The position numbers and the translations under genes were made by a program. Below, in pieces: positions 16,459 through 24,920 of a stretch of DNA of 36,696 nucleotides. Within the stretch, counting starts at the first letter, position 1; the number at the start of each line of letters is the position of its first letter. The stretch is from an uncultured Winogradskyella sp. (GTDB lineage: Bacteria > Bacteroidota > Bacteroidia > Flavobacteriales > Flavobacteriaceae), in contig CAJQQC010000074.1 in NCBI GenBank assembly GCA_905480385.1, positions 1 to 36,696 on the forward strand, in the 5' to 3' direction. The notes under the pieces were generated by a model that was not told the DNA's origin, made no database searches, and saw only the letters and a list, made by a program, of their open reading frames with translations.

Positions 16459-17508
16459 ATGAAAAAAGGAATATTACTCGTTAATTTAGGTTCTCCAGAC
16501 AGTCCAGAACCAAAAGATGTAAAAAAGTATCTAGGAGAATTTTTAATGGACGAACGTGTCATTGACGTCCCACTTTGGGCACGTACACTATTGGTCAAAG
16601 GTATTGTACTTAACACACGACCAAAGGCGTCAGCAAAAGCTTATAAAAAAATTTGGTGGAAAGAAGGTTCTCCACTAATTGTATTATCAGAACGTCTTCA
16701 AGAAAAAATTCAAAAACAAGTCGATTATCCTGTGGCTTTGGCTATGCGTTACGGTAGTATGACTATAAAAGAAGGCATGCAAGAATTGGCAGATAAAGGT
16801 GTGGATGAGGTGTTTTTAATTCCTTTGTATCCCCAATATGCAATGGCAACAACAGAGACTATTTTGGTATTAGCCGAGGAAATTAGAAAAGAGTTTTTCC
16901 CGAATATGAAAGTTACAGACTTAAAACCTTTCTATAATAATCCAGATTATATTAAAGTGTTATCAAACAGTATTGCTAAACATCTAGAAGGTAAAGATTA
17001 TCAGCATTTATTATTCTCTTATCATGGCGTCCCTGAACGACATATTCGTAAAAGTGATATTACAAAATCACATTGTAACCCAAGCCCTAAAGGTTGTGGC
17101 GAATGCTGTAAAAATCAATCATCTGCTCACGAGTTTTGCTATAGGCATCAATGCGTTGAGGTCACCAGATTGGTAGGTGAACACTTAGGGATGACTGAAG
17201 GCACATTTTCATCTAGTTTTCAATCACGCTTAGGATTTGATCCTTGGTTAAGACCATACACTGATAGGACAATTGAGCGTTTCGGTAAAGAAGGCATGAA
17301 AAAAATGGCTATCGTAACTCCAGCTTTTGTAAGTGATTGTCTTGAAACTTTAGAAGAAATCGCCATGGAAGGTGAGGAAATTTTCCATGAAGTTGGCGGA
17401 AAAGATTTTACAACAATACCTTGTCTTAATGACAATGAAGAGTTTGTAGCATTAATTTCAAAATGGATTAATGAGTGGGCGACTGCTGAAGAAGCAGTAA
17501 TTGCTTAA
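16459..17508 (+). CDS. hemH: ferrochelatase
   Basis: The 349-residue enzyme inserts Fe2+ into protoporphyrin IX, or into coproporphyrin in some bacteria. Visible marks are LLVNLGSPDSP at the N-terminus, FSYHGVPERH with catalytic His189, and FVSDCLETLEE with Glu296. Between residues 206 and 232 there are six Cys (206, 213, 216, 217, 227, 232) in an insertion that ends FCYRHQC. Such clusters in some bacterial ferrochelatases hold a [2Fe-2S] centre, but I cannot prove this here. The stop overlaps the next start by 1 bp (TAATG). The presence of HemF and HemJ in the same locus fits the protoporphyrin-dependent route. Confidence 0.96.
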   Translation: MKKGILLVNLGSPDSPEPKDVKKYLGEFLMDERVIDVPLWARTLLVKGIVLNTRPKASAKAYKKIWWKEGSPLIVLSERLQEKIQKQVDYPVALAMRYGSMTIKEGMQELADKGVDEVFLIPLYPQYAMATTETILVLAEEIRKEFFPNMKVTDLKPFYNNPDYIKVLSNSIAKHLEGKDYQHLLFSYHGVPERHIRKSDITKSHCNPSPKGCGECCKNQSSAHEFCYRHQCVEVTRLVGEHLGMTEGTFSSSFQSRLGFDPWLRPYTDRTIERFGKEGMKKMAIVTPAFVSDCLETLEEIAMEGEEIFHEVGGKDFTTIPCLNDNEEFVALISKWINEWATAEEAVIA

Positions 17509-18854
17509 TGGCTAAAGTGTCTTCACAAGATTTAGGGACAGAACCTATAGCAAAATTACTTGTAAAGCAAGCTGTACCAGCATCGATTGGTATTTTGGTG
17601 ATGTCACTAAATATTTTAGTTGATACTATTTTTGTAGGTAACTGGATAGGTGCTACAGCTATTGCTGCCATTAATGTTGTATTACCAGTATCTTTTTTTA
17701 TTGCGGCTTTAGGTATGGCTATTGGTATTGGAGGTTCTTCAATTATATCAAGAGCTTTAGGAGCTAATAATATGCAAAGGGCACTAACAACTTTTGGTAA
17801 TCAAATAACGTTGACTTTTTTGTTTACAGTAACATTTGCTGTTTTTGGGCTTATCTATGTCGATACGCTAATCCCAGCTTTTGGAGGAAAAGGAAACATC
17901 TTTGCATCTGCAAAAGTATATTATGAGATTATTCTTTATGGCGTACCCATTTTAGGATTTGTCATGATGGGAAACAATGTAATACGCGCAGAAGGCAAAC
18001 CAAAATTTGCAATGTATGCCATGTTAATTCCATCTGTAGGTAATTTGCTTCTAGATTACATTTTTATTAACGTTTTGGATTATGGTATGGCTGGTGCTGC
18101 ATGGGCAACTACAGGTTCTTATGTCTTATGTTTTTTGTTTGTCTTGTGGTTCTTCTTATCTAAAAATTCTGAATTAAAGATAAGTCTAGCTCACTTTAGA
18201 TTAAAAAAGATTATTGTTTTAGAAATAGGTTCATTAGGTTCTGTAACCTTGGCGAGGCAAGCTGTAGTAAGTGTTACATTCCTTTTAGTTAATAATGCAC
18301 TTTACAATTATGGAGGCGAAATTTCTGTCACAGCTTATGCTATTGTTGCTCGTATGTCTATGTTTGCTTTGTTTCCGGTATTTGGTATTACCCAAGGATT
18401 TATTCCTATTGCTGGGTTTAATTATGGTGCAGAAAAGTATCCTCGTGTAAAAGAGGTAATTTACACAGCGATTAAATATGCAACAATTTTAGCAACGATT
18501 ATTTTTGTTGTTTTAATGGTTTTTCCGGAGTTTATTACCAAGTGGTTCACAACTGATACAGCCGTAACTGAAGTTACACCAAACAATATGCGTTGGGCAT
18601 TTGCAGCAATTCCTATATTAGCATTACAACTAATTGGTGCAGCTTATTTTCAGGCAATAGGTAAAGCGCTTCCGGCATTGATATTGACCTTAACACGACA
18701 AGCAATCTTCTTTATTCCTTTAATGTATATATTACCAGTTTTCTTTGGGGAATTAGGAATATGGATGTCATTTCCAATTTCTGATATATTGTCTACAATA
18801 GTTACTTATTACTTTTTAAGACGTGAAGTAAAGTTAAAGTTAGATACCACTTAA
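17508..18854 (+). CDS. MATE family efflux transporter
   Basis: The 448-residue protein has about 12 transmembrane segments in two similar halves. MATE-type landmarks are visible: PASIGILVMSLNILVDTIFVGNWIG in the first helix, GIGGSSIISRALGANN after it, QGFIPIAGFNYGA in the second half and a final PISDILSTIVTYYFL. Family members export cationic drugs, organic molecules or metabolites with Na+ or H+. It is coupled to hemH by a 1-bp TAATG overlap, so an export role for a porphyrin or a heme-pathway by-product is conceivable but unsupported beyond position. Confidence 0.92.
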   Translation: MAKVSSQDLGTEPIAKLLVKQAVPASIGILVMSLNILVDTIFVGNWIGATAIAAINVVLPVSFFIAALGMAIGIGGSSIISRALGANNMQRALTTFGNQITLTFLFTVTFAVFGLIYVDTLIPAFGGKGNIFASAKVYYEIILYGVPILGFVMMGNNVIRAEGKPKFAMYAMLIPSVGNLLLDYIFINVLDYGMAGAAWATTGSYVLCFLFVLWFFLSKNSELKISLAHFRLKKIIVLEIGSLGSVTLARQAVVSVTFLLVNNALYNYGGEISVTAYAIVARMSMFALFPVFGITQGFIPIAGFNYGAEKYPRVKEVIYTAIKYATILATIIFVVLMVFPEFITKWFTTDTAVTEVTPNNMRWAFAAIPILALQLIGAAYFQAIGKALPALILTLTRQAIFFIPLMYILPVFFGELGIWMSFPISDILSTIVTYYFLRREVKLKLDTT

Positions 18855-18906
18855 GACTTCTAGGTAATATTCTTTATTTTTAGCTTTCAAAACTAACCTT
18901 TTACTC

Positions 18907-21900
18907 ATGCGATTATCAACCATTCTAGCAGTAGTACTGCTATCGTTTTTAAGTTTAAATCTAGACTCTCAAAATTTTGATGAGTCACATTATTCAGGAT
19001 TAGAGTATCGACTTGTAGGTCCTTTTAGAGGTGGCCGAAGTGCTGCTGTGACTGGAGTGCCAAATCAACCCAACCTTTATTACTTTGGCGCCACTGGTGG
19101 CGGAATTTGGAAAACAAAAAATGGCGGACGTCAATGGGAGAATATTTCTGACGGTTATTTTGGGGGAAGTATTGGTTCAATAGCAGTATCAAAAAGTGAC
19201 CCTAATGTTATTTATGTCGGTGGAGGTGAAAAGACAGTGAGAGGAAATGTATCTTCAGGTTACGGTATATGGAAAAGTGTTGATGCTGGAAAAACATGGA
19301 CAGCTTCAGGCTTACCAAAATCGCGTCATATTCCACGTATTGCTATTCATCCTACAAATCATAATATTGTATTTGCAGGTGTAATGGGTAATCTTTACAA
19401 GCCAACCGATGAACGTGGTATTTATAAAAGTACTGACGGCGGAAAAACATGGGAAAAGACATTATTTGCTAATGCAAATGCGGGTGTTGTAGACTTAATA
19501 ATGGACCCAACAAATCCTAGAATTTTATATGCTTCTACATGGCGAATTAATCGAACTCCCTACAGTCTAAATTCTGGAGGTGATGGTTCTGCATTATGGA
19601 AAAGTACAGATAATGGAGAAACATGGGCAGAAATTTCAAAAATGAAAGGTTTCCCAGAAGGAATTTTAGGTATTATAGGTGTTACAGTTTCACCTATAAA
19701 TAATCAACGTGTTTGGGCTATTGTAGAAAATAAAGATAAAGGAGGTTTGTATAGAAGTGATGATGGTGGTGAATCTTGGAGACTAGTTAATAACGAACGT
19801 AAATTACGCCAACGTGCATGGTATTATACACGTGTTTATGCAGATACTGACGATATTAATACGGTATATGTATTAAATGTAAGCTATCATAAGAGTACAG
19901 ATGGAGGGAGAACATTTGGGAATTATCGTGCTCCTCATGGAGATCATCACGATTTATGGATTGCACCAGAAGACCCAAGCCGTATGATTATTGGAGATGA
20001 TGGTGGCGCACAAGTTACTTATGATGGTGGTGAAACATGGAGTACCTATCACAATCAACCAACATCACAATTTTATCGTGTAACAACAGATAATGCATTT
20101 CCGTATAGGATTTATGCAGCCCAGCAAGACAATTCAACAGTAAGAATTCCGCATAGAACAAATGGTAGAGCCATATCAGAAGATGATTGGGAATCTACTG
20201 CTGGTGGTGAGTCTGCACATATAGCAGTTGACCCAAAAGATAATGACATTGTTTATGGTGGTAGTTATGGTGGCTATTTAACTCGTGTCAATCACAAAAC
20301 AGGAACTACAAGAGCTATAAATGTTTGGCCAGACAATCCTATGGGCTCGGGAGCAGAAGGTATGAAATACCGCTTTCAGTGGAATTTCCCTATTATATTT
20401 TCAAAGCATAACCCTAACAAACTATACACCTTTTCTCAGCATGTTCATGTTACAGAGAATGAAGGGCAATCTTGGGAAATTATTAGTCCAGACCTAACAA
20501 CTAACGACCCCGAAAAACAAAAATCTTCAGGCGGACCAATTACTCAGGATAATACTGCGGTAGAATATTATTGCACCATTTTTGCTGCTCAAGAGTCGCC
20601 ATTAAAAGAAGGCTTACTTTGGGTAGGTAGTGATGATGGTTTAGTACATGTATCAAAAAACGGTGGTCAAAGTTGGGAAAATGTTACGCCTAAAGGCATG
20701 CCAGACTGGATGATGATTAATAGTATAGAGCCAAGTGCTTTTGATGAGGGTACATGTTATATTGCAGGTACAAAATATAAGACTGGAGATTTTGAGCCAT
20801 ACTTATATAAAACTTCAGATTATGGTAAGTCTTGGACAAAAATCACAAAAGGTATAAACAATGAGCATTTTACAAGAGTGCTTCGTGAAGATCCAAAGCA
20901 AAAAGGGTTACTCTATGCAGGTACAGAAACAGGAATGTATATTTCGTTTGATGATGGAAATAACTGGAAATCTTTTCAGTTAAATCTACCGATTGTCCCT
21001 ATCACAGATTTAACTACAAAAGACAACAACTTAATTGTAGCAACACAAGGAAGAAGCCTTTGGATTATTGATGACTTGTCGGTTATTCATCAGTTGTATT
21101 CAGCAGATTTAAGTAAGAATATCCTTTTTAAACCAAAGGATACTTACCGCATGAGTGGAGGAAGTCGTAAAGGAAGTAAAACAGCAGGAACCAATCATCC
21201 TAACGGTGTTATCACACATTTTAACTTAAAAGATTTAGGAGAAGAAGACAAAGTCTCATTAACCTATTTTGATAAAAAAGGCGATACTATAAAAACATAT
21301 TCTAATAAATCGAAAAAAGATAAGTTAATCGTAAAAAAGGGAGCAAATCAATTTGTTTGGAATATGACTTATGATGGTGCAGAGCGATTACCAGGTATGA
21401 TTTTGTGGGCAGCAAGCTTACAAGGACCAATAGCTGTTCCTGGAGCTTATAAAGTTAGTCTAAATGTCAATGGAGACACCAAAACACAACCTTTTAATAT
21501 TCTAGCTGACCCAAGATCTGAAAGTACAACAGCAGAAATACAAAAACAGTTTGATTTTATTCAGGATGTAAATGGGACTGTAGATAAAGCGCATAAATCT
21601 ATTAAGAAAATAAGATCTGTAAATAAACAATTAGGAGCATTTCAGAAACAGTATATAGGAGATGATAATGTCAAAGAATTATTAGAAAAGGCTAAGAAAC
21701 TTCAAGAAGAATTGTCTGATATTGAGAAAGCTTTATATCAAACAAAAAACCGAAGTGGTCAAGATCCTTTAAACTTTCCAATAAGGTTAACTGACAAGTT
21801 AGGAGGTTTAAACTCGCTTACTAGACGAGGCGATTTTCCACCAACAGATCAGGCTATTGTTGTTAAGAATGAGTTAACTCAAAAAATTAACACACAGCTA

Positions 21901-21993
21901 AATAGCTTTAATACCCTACTAAGTGAACAAGTTAAGGCATTCAATACAGCTTTTAACTCAAAACAATTGAACTATTTATTTGTTGAAGAATAA
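18907..21993 (+). CDS. secreted Vps10/sortilin-like BNR beta-propeller protein
   Basis: The 1028-residue product starts with a signal peptide (about 1-22, ending near LDSQ). Many BNR/Asp-box-like repeats follow, e.g. YKSTDGGKTWEKT, WKSTDNGETWAE, YRSDDGGESWR and VSKNGGQSWEN, forming a large beta-propeller (about 30-740). After it there is a beta-rich region and a helical, Lys/Glu-rich segment (about 880-1000). There is no T9SS tail and no lipobox. Relatives are often called glycosyl hydrolase, but I see no assigned catalytic residues and would not claim an enzymatic activity. The stop overlaps the hemJ start by 1 bp. Confidence 0.85.
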   Translation: MRLSTILAVVLLSFLSLNLDSQNFDESHYSGLEYRLVGPFRGGRSAAVTGVPNQPNLYYFGATGGGIWKTKNGGRQWENISDGYFGGSIGSIAVSKSDPNVIYVGGGEKTVRGNVSSGYGIWKSVDAGKTWTASGLPKSRHIPRIAIHPTNHNIVFAGVMGNLYKPTDERGIYKSTDGGKTWEKTLFANANAGVVDLIMDPTNPRILYASTWRINRTPYSLNSGGDGSALWKSTDNGETWAEISKMKGFPEGILGIIGVTVSPINNQRVWAIVENKDKGGLYRSDDGGESWRLVNNERKLRQRAWYYTRVYADTDDINTVYVLNVSYHKSTDGGRTFGNYRAPHGDHHDLWIAPEDPSRMIIGDDGGAQVTYDGGETWSTYHNQPTSQFYRVTTDNAFPYRIYAAQQDNSTVRIPHRTNGRAISEDDWESTAGGESAHIAVDPKDNDIVYGGSYGGYLTRVNHKTGTTRAINVWPDNPMGSGAEGMKYRFQWNFPIIFSKHNPNKLYTFSQHVHVTENEGQSWEIISPDLTTNDPEKQKSSGGPITQDNTAVEYYCTIFAAQESPLKEGLLWVGSDDGLVHVSKNGGQSWENVTPKGMPDWMMINSIEPSAFDEGTCYIAGTKYKTGDFEPYLYKTSDYGKSWTKITKGINNEHFTRVLREDPKQKGLLYAGTETGMYISFDDGNNWKSFQLNLPIVPITDLTTKDNNLIVATQGRSLWIIDDLSVIHQLYSADLSKNILFKPKDTYRMSGGSRKGSKTAGTNHPNGVITHFNLKDLGEEDKVSLTYFDKKGDTIKTYSNKSKKDKLIVKKGANQFVWNMTYDGAERLPGMILWAASLQGPIAVPGAYKVSLNVNGDTKTQPFNILADPRSESTTAEIQKQFDFIQDVNGTVDKAHKSIKKIRSVNKQLGAFQKQYIGDDNVKELLEKAKKLQEELSDIEKALYQTKNRSGQDPLNFPIRLTDKLGGLNSLTRRGDFPPTDQAIVVKNELTQKINTQLNSFNTLLSEQVKAFNTAFNSKQLNYLFVEE

Positions 21994-22556
21994 TGACAGA
22001 TTTTTTAGCAGAATACTATTACTACATCAAATCGTTACACATAATATTTGTGGTTACTTGGTTTGCAGGTTTATTTTATATTCCAAGACTATTTGTATAC
22101 CAAATAGAAGCTTTTTATAAACCACCTCCTGAAAAAGAGATTTTAGGCAAACAACTAAAACTTATGACAAAACGCCTATGGTTTATAATAACTTGGCCGT
22201 CTAGTATTTTGGCCATATTTTTTGGTGTATTATTAATTATACCCCGATTATTTTACCTCACAGATAGTTGGATGCAAGTCAAATTAGGTTTTGTATTATT
22301 ATTGGTTATTTATCAAATACAAACACATGTCTACTACAAGCAACTTCAAAAAGATATTGTCAAAAGATCCTCAAGCTTTATGCGTATTTGGAACGAAGGC
22401 GCTACATTTATTCTCTTTGCTGTTGTGTTTTTAGTGGTTCTGAAAAACGCACTAAACTGGGTTTTCGGAGTTATAGGCATTGTGGTTTTAGGTATTTTGA
22501 TAATGTTAGGTTTTAAAATTTATAAAAGTATTAGAGCAAAAAACCCAGATGCCTAG
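21993..22556 (+). CDS. hemJ: HemJ-type protoporphyrinogen IX oxidase
   Basis: The 187-residue, four- to five-helix membrane protein belongs to HemJ (formerly UPF0093). It begins YYYIKSLHIIFVVTWFAGLFYIPRLFVYQIE, with His16 and the PRLF motif, and includes the QVKLGF segment with Lys97. HemJ oxidises protoporphyrinogen IX to protoporphyrin IX in the membrane and replaces HemG/HemY, neither of which is in the window. The family's conserved His and Lys are both present. It is coupled to the preceding propeller gene (TAATG), which is an unusual partner. Confidence 0.93.
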   Translation: MTDFLAEYYYYIKSLHIIFVVTWFAGLFYIPRLFVYQIEAFYKPPPEKEILGKQLKLMTKRLWFIITWPSSILAIFFGVLLIIPRLFYLTDSWMQVKLGFVLLLVIYQIQTHVYYKQLQKDIVKRSSSFMRIWNEGATFILFAVVFLVVLKNALNWVFGVIGIVVLGILIMLGFKIYKSIRAKNPDA

Positions 22557-22599
22557 TTGGCGTGGTTATTGCTATGTTTAGAAGAACTTAAAAACTTAT

Positions 22600-24057
22600 A
22601 TGGCTTTAAAAAATTTATCTCTTCGTTCTCGCATATTTATAGCTATGATACTATTGGTATTATTAGCCTCAGTTTTGATTGGAGCGGTAACAATTCACCA
22701 GTATAATGAAGAAGCTAGAGAATATCATGCTGATAGACTAGAGCGAAAAGAAGCTGCTATAAGGCGAAGTATCGATTTGGTAATAGACGAGACATTTTTC
22801 CCTGTAATTACGGAAAAACTACCTGTTATTTTCAGAGAAGAAATTTTTAATATTGCTAATATTCATGGTCTTCAAATTAACCTTTACGATCTTGATGGTC
22901 AACTCTTAAAGTCATCTAAAGCAGCGTTACAAAATAATAAGGTGGATGTTTGCTTGGATGCAGAAATCCTAAATCAATTATCCAATACTGCAGAACACAG
23001 ATACGTTTTTGAAAACAAAATCAATGGTAAAGTTTTTCAATCTTCATATTCTTTCATAACAGATAAAAAATTTAAAAATATTGCCATACTAAATATTCCA
23101 TATTTAGAAGATGACGACATATTTAACAGAGAACTTAATGAGTTTTTGCTCCGATTAGGTTATGCCTATTTAGTGATGATTTTAGCGGCAATTGTATTAG
23201 CTTATTTTGTATCAAAATATATAACACAATCTCTGAGGAGTATAAGTGATAAACTCAATGAAATAAGATTAGAAAAAAGAAATAAAAAAATAGAGATTGA
23301 GACTTCAGGAGCAGAAATAGAAACACTGGTAAAATCGTATAACAGCATGATTGATGAACTTGAAGAATCAGCAGTGCAATTAGCTACAAGTGAGCGTGAA
23401 CAAGCATGGAGAGAAATGGCAAAGCAAGTTGCGCATGAGATAAAAAACCCACTAACACCAATGCGATTAAGTGTACAAAGTTTTCAAAGAAGATTTAATC
23501 CGGCCGATGTTGATATACACATAAAGGTTAGTGAATTTAGTAATACACTTATCCAACAAATAGACACTATGAGTTCTATTGCCTCAGCATTTTCAAATTT
23601 TGCCAAAATGCCAGCACAACAAAATGAGCAACTGAACATAGTACATGTCGTAAAATTAGCATTAGATATATTCAATGAGAATTATATTAATTTTGAGCCT
23701 GAATCTGATGAACTTATCGCTAAGTTTGACAGAACGCAACTTATTCGCGTAGTAACCAATTTAGTAAAAAATGGGATTCAAGCCATTCAAGAAAGAGAAA
23801 CTGAGAGTCCTCAAATAAATGTCAGAGTGTTTTCTAGTGAAGACTTTATAAATATCACTGTAGAGGATAATGGCTCTGGTATTACTGAAGAAAATAAAAT
23901 CAAAGTTTTTGAGCCCAAATTTACCACTAAAACAAGTGGTATGGGTTTAGGTTTAGCCATGGTAAAAAATATTGTAGAGACCTACAAAGGACGTATTACT
24001 TTTACTTCAGAATACGGAAAAGGTACTATCTTTACAGTCGCATTTCCCAAACAATAA
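22600..24057 (+). CDS. membrane sensor histidine kinase, orphan, NtrY-like architecture
   Basis: The 485-residue protein has a transmembrane helix (about 13-32), an extracytoplasmic domain (33-185), a second helix (186-204) and a HAMP linker (205-258). A HisKA region REMAKQVAHEIKNPLTPMRL with phospho-acceptor His279 follows, then an ATPase domain with VTNLVKNGIQA (N box), VEDNGSGI (G1) and TSGMGLGLAMVKN (G2). All kinase boxes are intact. No response regulator is adjacent, so the partner is elsewhere. It is 43 bp after hemJ and 4 bp before the enoyl-CoA hydratase gene. The signal is unknown. Confidence 0.92.
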   Translation: MALKNLSLRSRIFIAMILLVLLASVLIGAVTIHQYNEEAREYHADRLERKEAAIRRSIDLVIDETFFPVITEKLPVIFREEIFNIANIHGLQINLYDLDGQLLKSSKAALQNNKVDVCLDAEILNQLSNTAEHRYVFENKINGKVFQSSYSFITDKKFKNIAILNIPYLEDDDIFNRELNEFLLRLGYAYLVMILAAIVLAYFVSKYITQSLRSISDKLNEIRLEKRNKKIEIETSGAEIETLVKSYNSMIDELEESAVQLATSEREQAWREMAKQVAHEIKNPLTPMRLSVQSFQRRFNPADVDIHIKVSEFSNTLIQQIDTMSSIASAFSNFAKMPAQQNEQLNIVHVVKLALDIFNENYINFEPESDELIAKFDRTQLIRVVTNLVKNGIQAIQERETESPQINVRVFSSEDFINITVEDNGSGITEENKIKVFEPKFTTKTSGMGLGLAMVKNIVETYKGRITFTSEYGKGTIFTVAFPKQ

Positions 24058-24061
24058 AATT

Positions 24062-24850
24062 ATGAGTTACGAAAATATTTTATCAGAATTTTCAAATGGT
24101 ATAACAACTATTACCGTAAATCGTCCAAGTAAATTAAATGCTTTAAATAAAGTCACAATTGAAGAGTTGCATACTGCTTTTGCTGAAGCGGATAAATCTA
24201 AAGACACTAAAGTTATCATTATCACTGGTAGTGGCAAAAAAGCTTTTGTCGCAGGTGCCGATATTAGTGAGTTTGCAGATTTTAATATCAAAGAAGGCGG
24301 AAGGCTTGCTGCCAAAGGACAAGAAATATTGTTTGATTTTGTCGAAAATCTAAGTACACCAGTAATTGCAGCTGTAAACGGTTTTGCTCTCGGCGGAGGT
24401 TTAGAGTTAGCCATGGCTTGCCATTTTAGAGTAGCAAGCATTAATGCAAAGATGGGTTTACCAGAGGTATCGTTAGGTGTTATTCCTGGTTATGGAGGCA
24501 CGCAACGTTTACCACAATTAGTTGGTAAAGGACGTGCAATGGAAATGGTTATGACGGCAGGTATGATAGATTCTAATTTAGCTTTGAGTTATGGTTTGGT
24601 AAACCATGTTATAGAACAAGAAGAATTAATACCACTTGCTGAAAAAATTGCTAGTAAAATTATGCGCAATTCATCTGTTGCTATCTCGGAAGCCATCAAA
24701 GCTGTCAATGCAAACTATAAATATGGTACAGATGGTTATAAAACCGAAATAGAAGGTTTTGGAAACTGTTTTGGGACCGAAGATTTTAAAGAAGGGACAA
24801 CAGCTTTTTTAGAAAAGCGTAAAGCTAATTTTCCAGGCAAACAGGACTAA
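24062..24850 (+). CDS. enoyl-CoA hydratase/isomerase family protein
   Basis: The 262-residue crotonase-fold enzyme adds water to trans-2-enoyl-CoA or catalyses a related reaction. The oxyanion-hole segments are FVAGADISEF and NGFALGGGLELAMAC. The two catalytic Glu residues, E115 and E135, have the 20-residue spacing of the hydratase, and LPEVSLGVIPGYGGTQRL is intact. A true hydratase is therefore more likely than a dehalogenase or synthase branch. It starts 4 bp after the kinase stop. Role in fatty-acid beta-oxidation or a degradation pathway cannot be separated. Confidence 0.93.
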   Translation: MSYENILSEFSNGITTITVNRPSKLNALNKVTIEELHTAFAEADKSKDTKVIIITGSGKKAFVAGADISEFADFNIKEGGRLAAKGQEILFDFVENLSTPVIAAVNGFALGGGLELAMACHFRVASINAKMGLPEVSLGVIPGYGGTQRLPQLVGKGRAMEMVMTAGMIDSNLALSYGLVNHVIEQEELIPLAEKIASKIMRNSSVAISEAIKAVNANYKYGTDGYKTEIEGFGNCFGTEDFKEGTTAFLEKRKANFPGKQD

Positions 24851-24871
24851 ATTGTCTTAAATTTTTTGAAC

Positions 24872-24901
24872 TTGATTAGTTTAGATATTTAACTATATTT
24901 A
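24872..24901 (+). promoter_or_regulatory. putative promoter of the haloperoxidase gene
   Basis: TTG at 24872-24874 and TATATTTA at 24894-24901 are 19 bp apart, matching the TTG and TAnnTTTG boxes except for the last base of the latter. It is 20 bp before the ATG and in the only gap of this stretch (70 bp). Confidence 0.35.
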
Positions 24902-24920
24902 ATACTTCAACCTGAGACTT

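Noticed and set aside
16452..16484. An 11-codon ORF (ATG AAA GAT ... TAA) overlapping the hemH start
   Set aside because: It shares the first bases of hemH in another frame, has no recognisable leader-peptide code (no His, Cys or Trp run), and is expected by chance in an A-rich start region.
18875..18882. TATTTTTA as the promoter of the propeller gene
   Set aside because: The last base differs from TAnnTTTG and no TTG lies at the usual distance; transcription from hemH/MATE is as likely.
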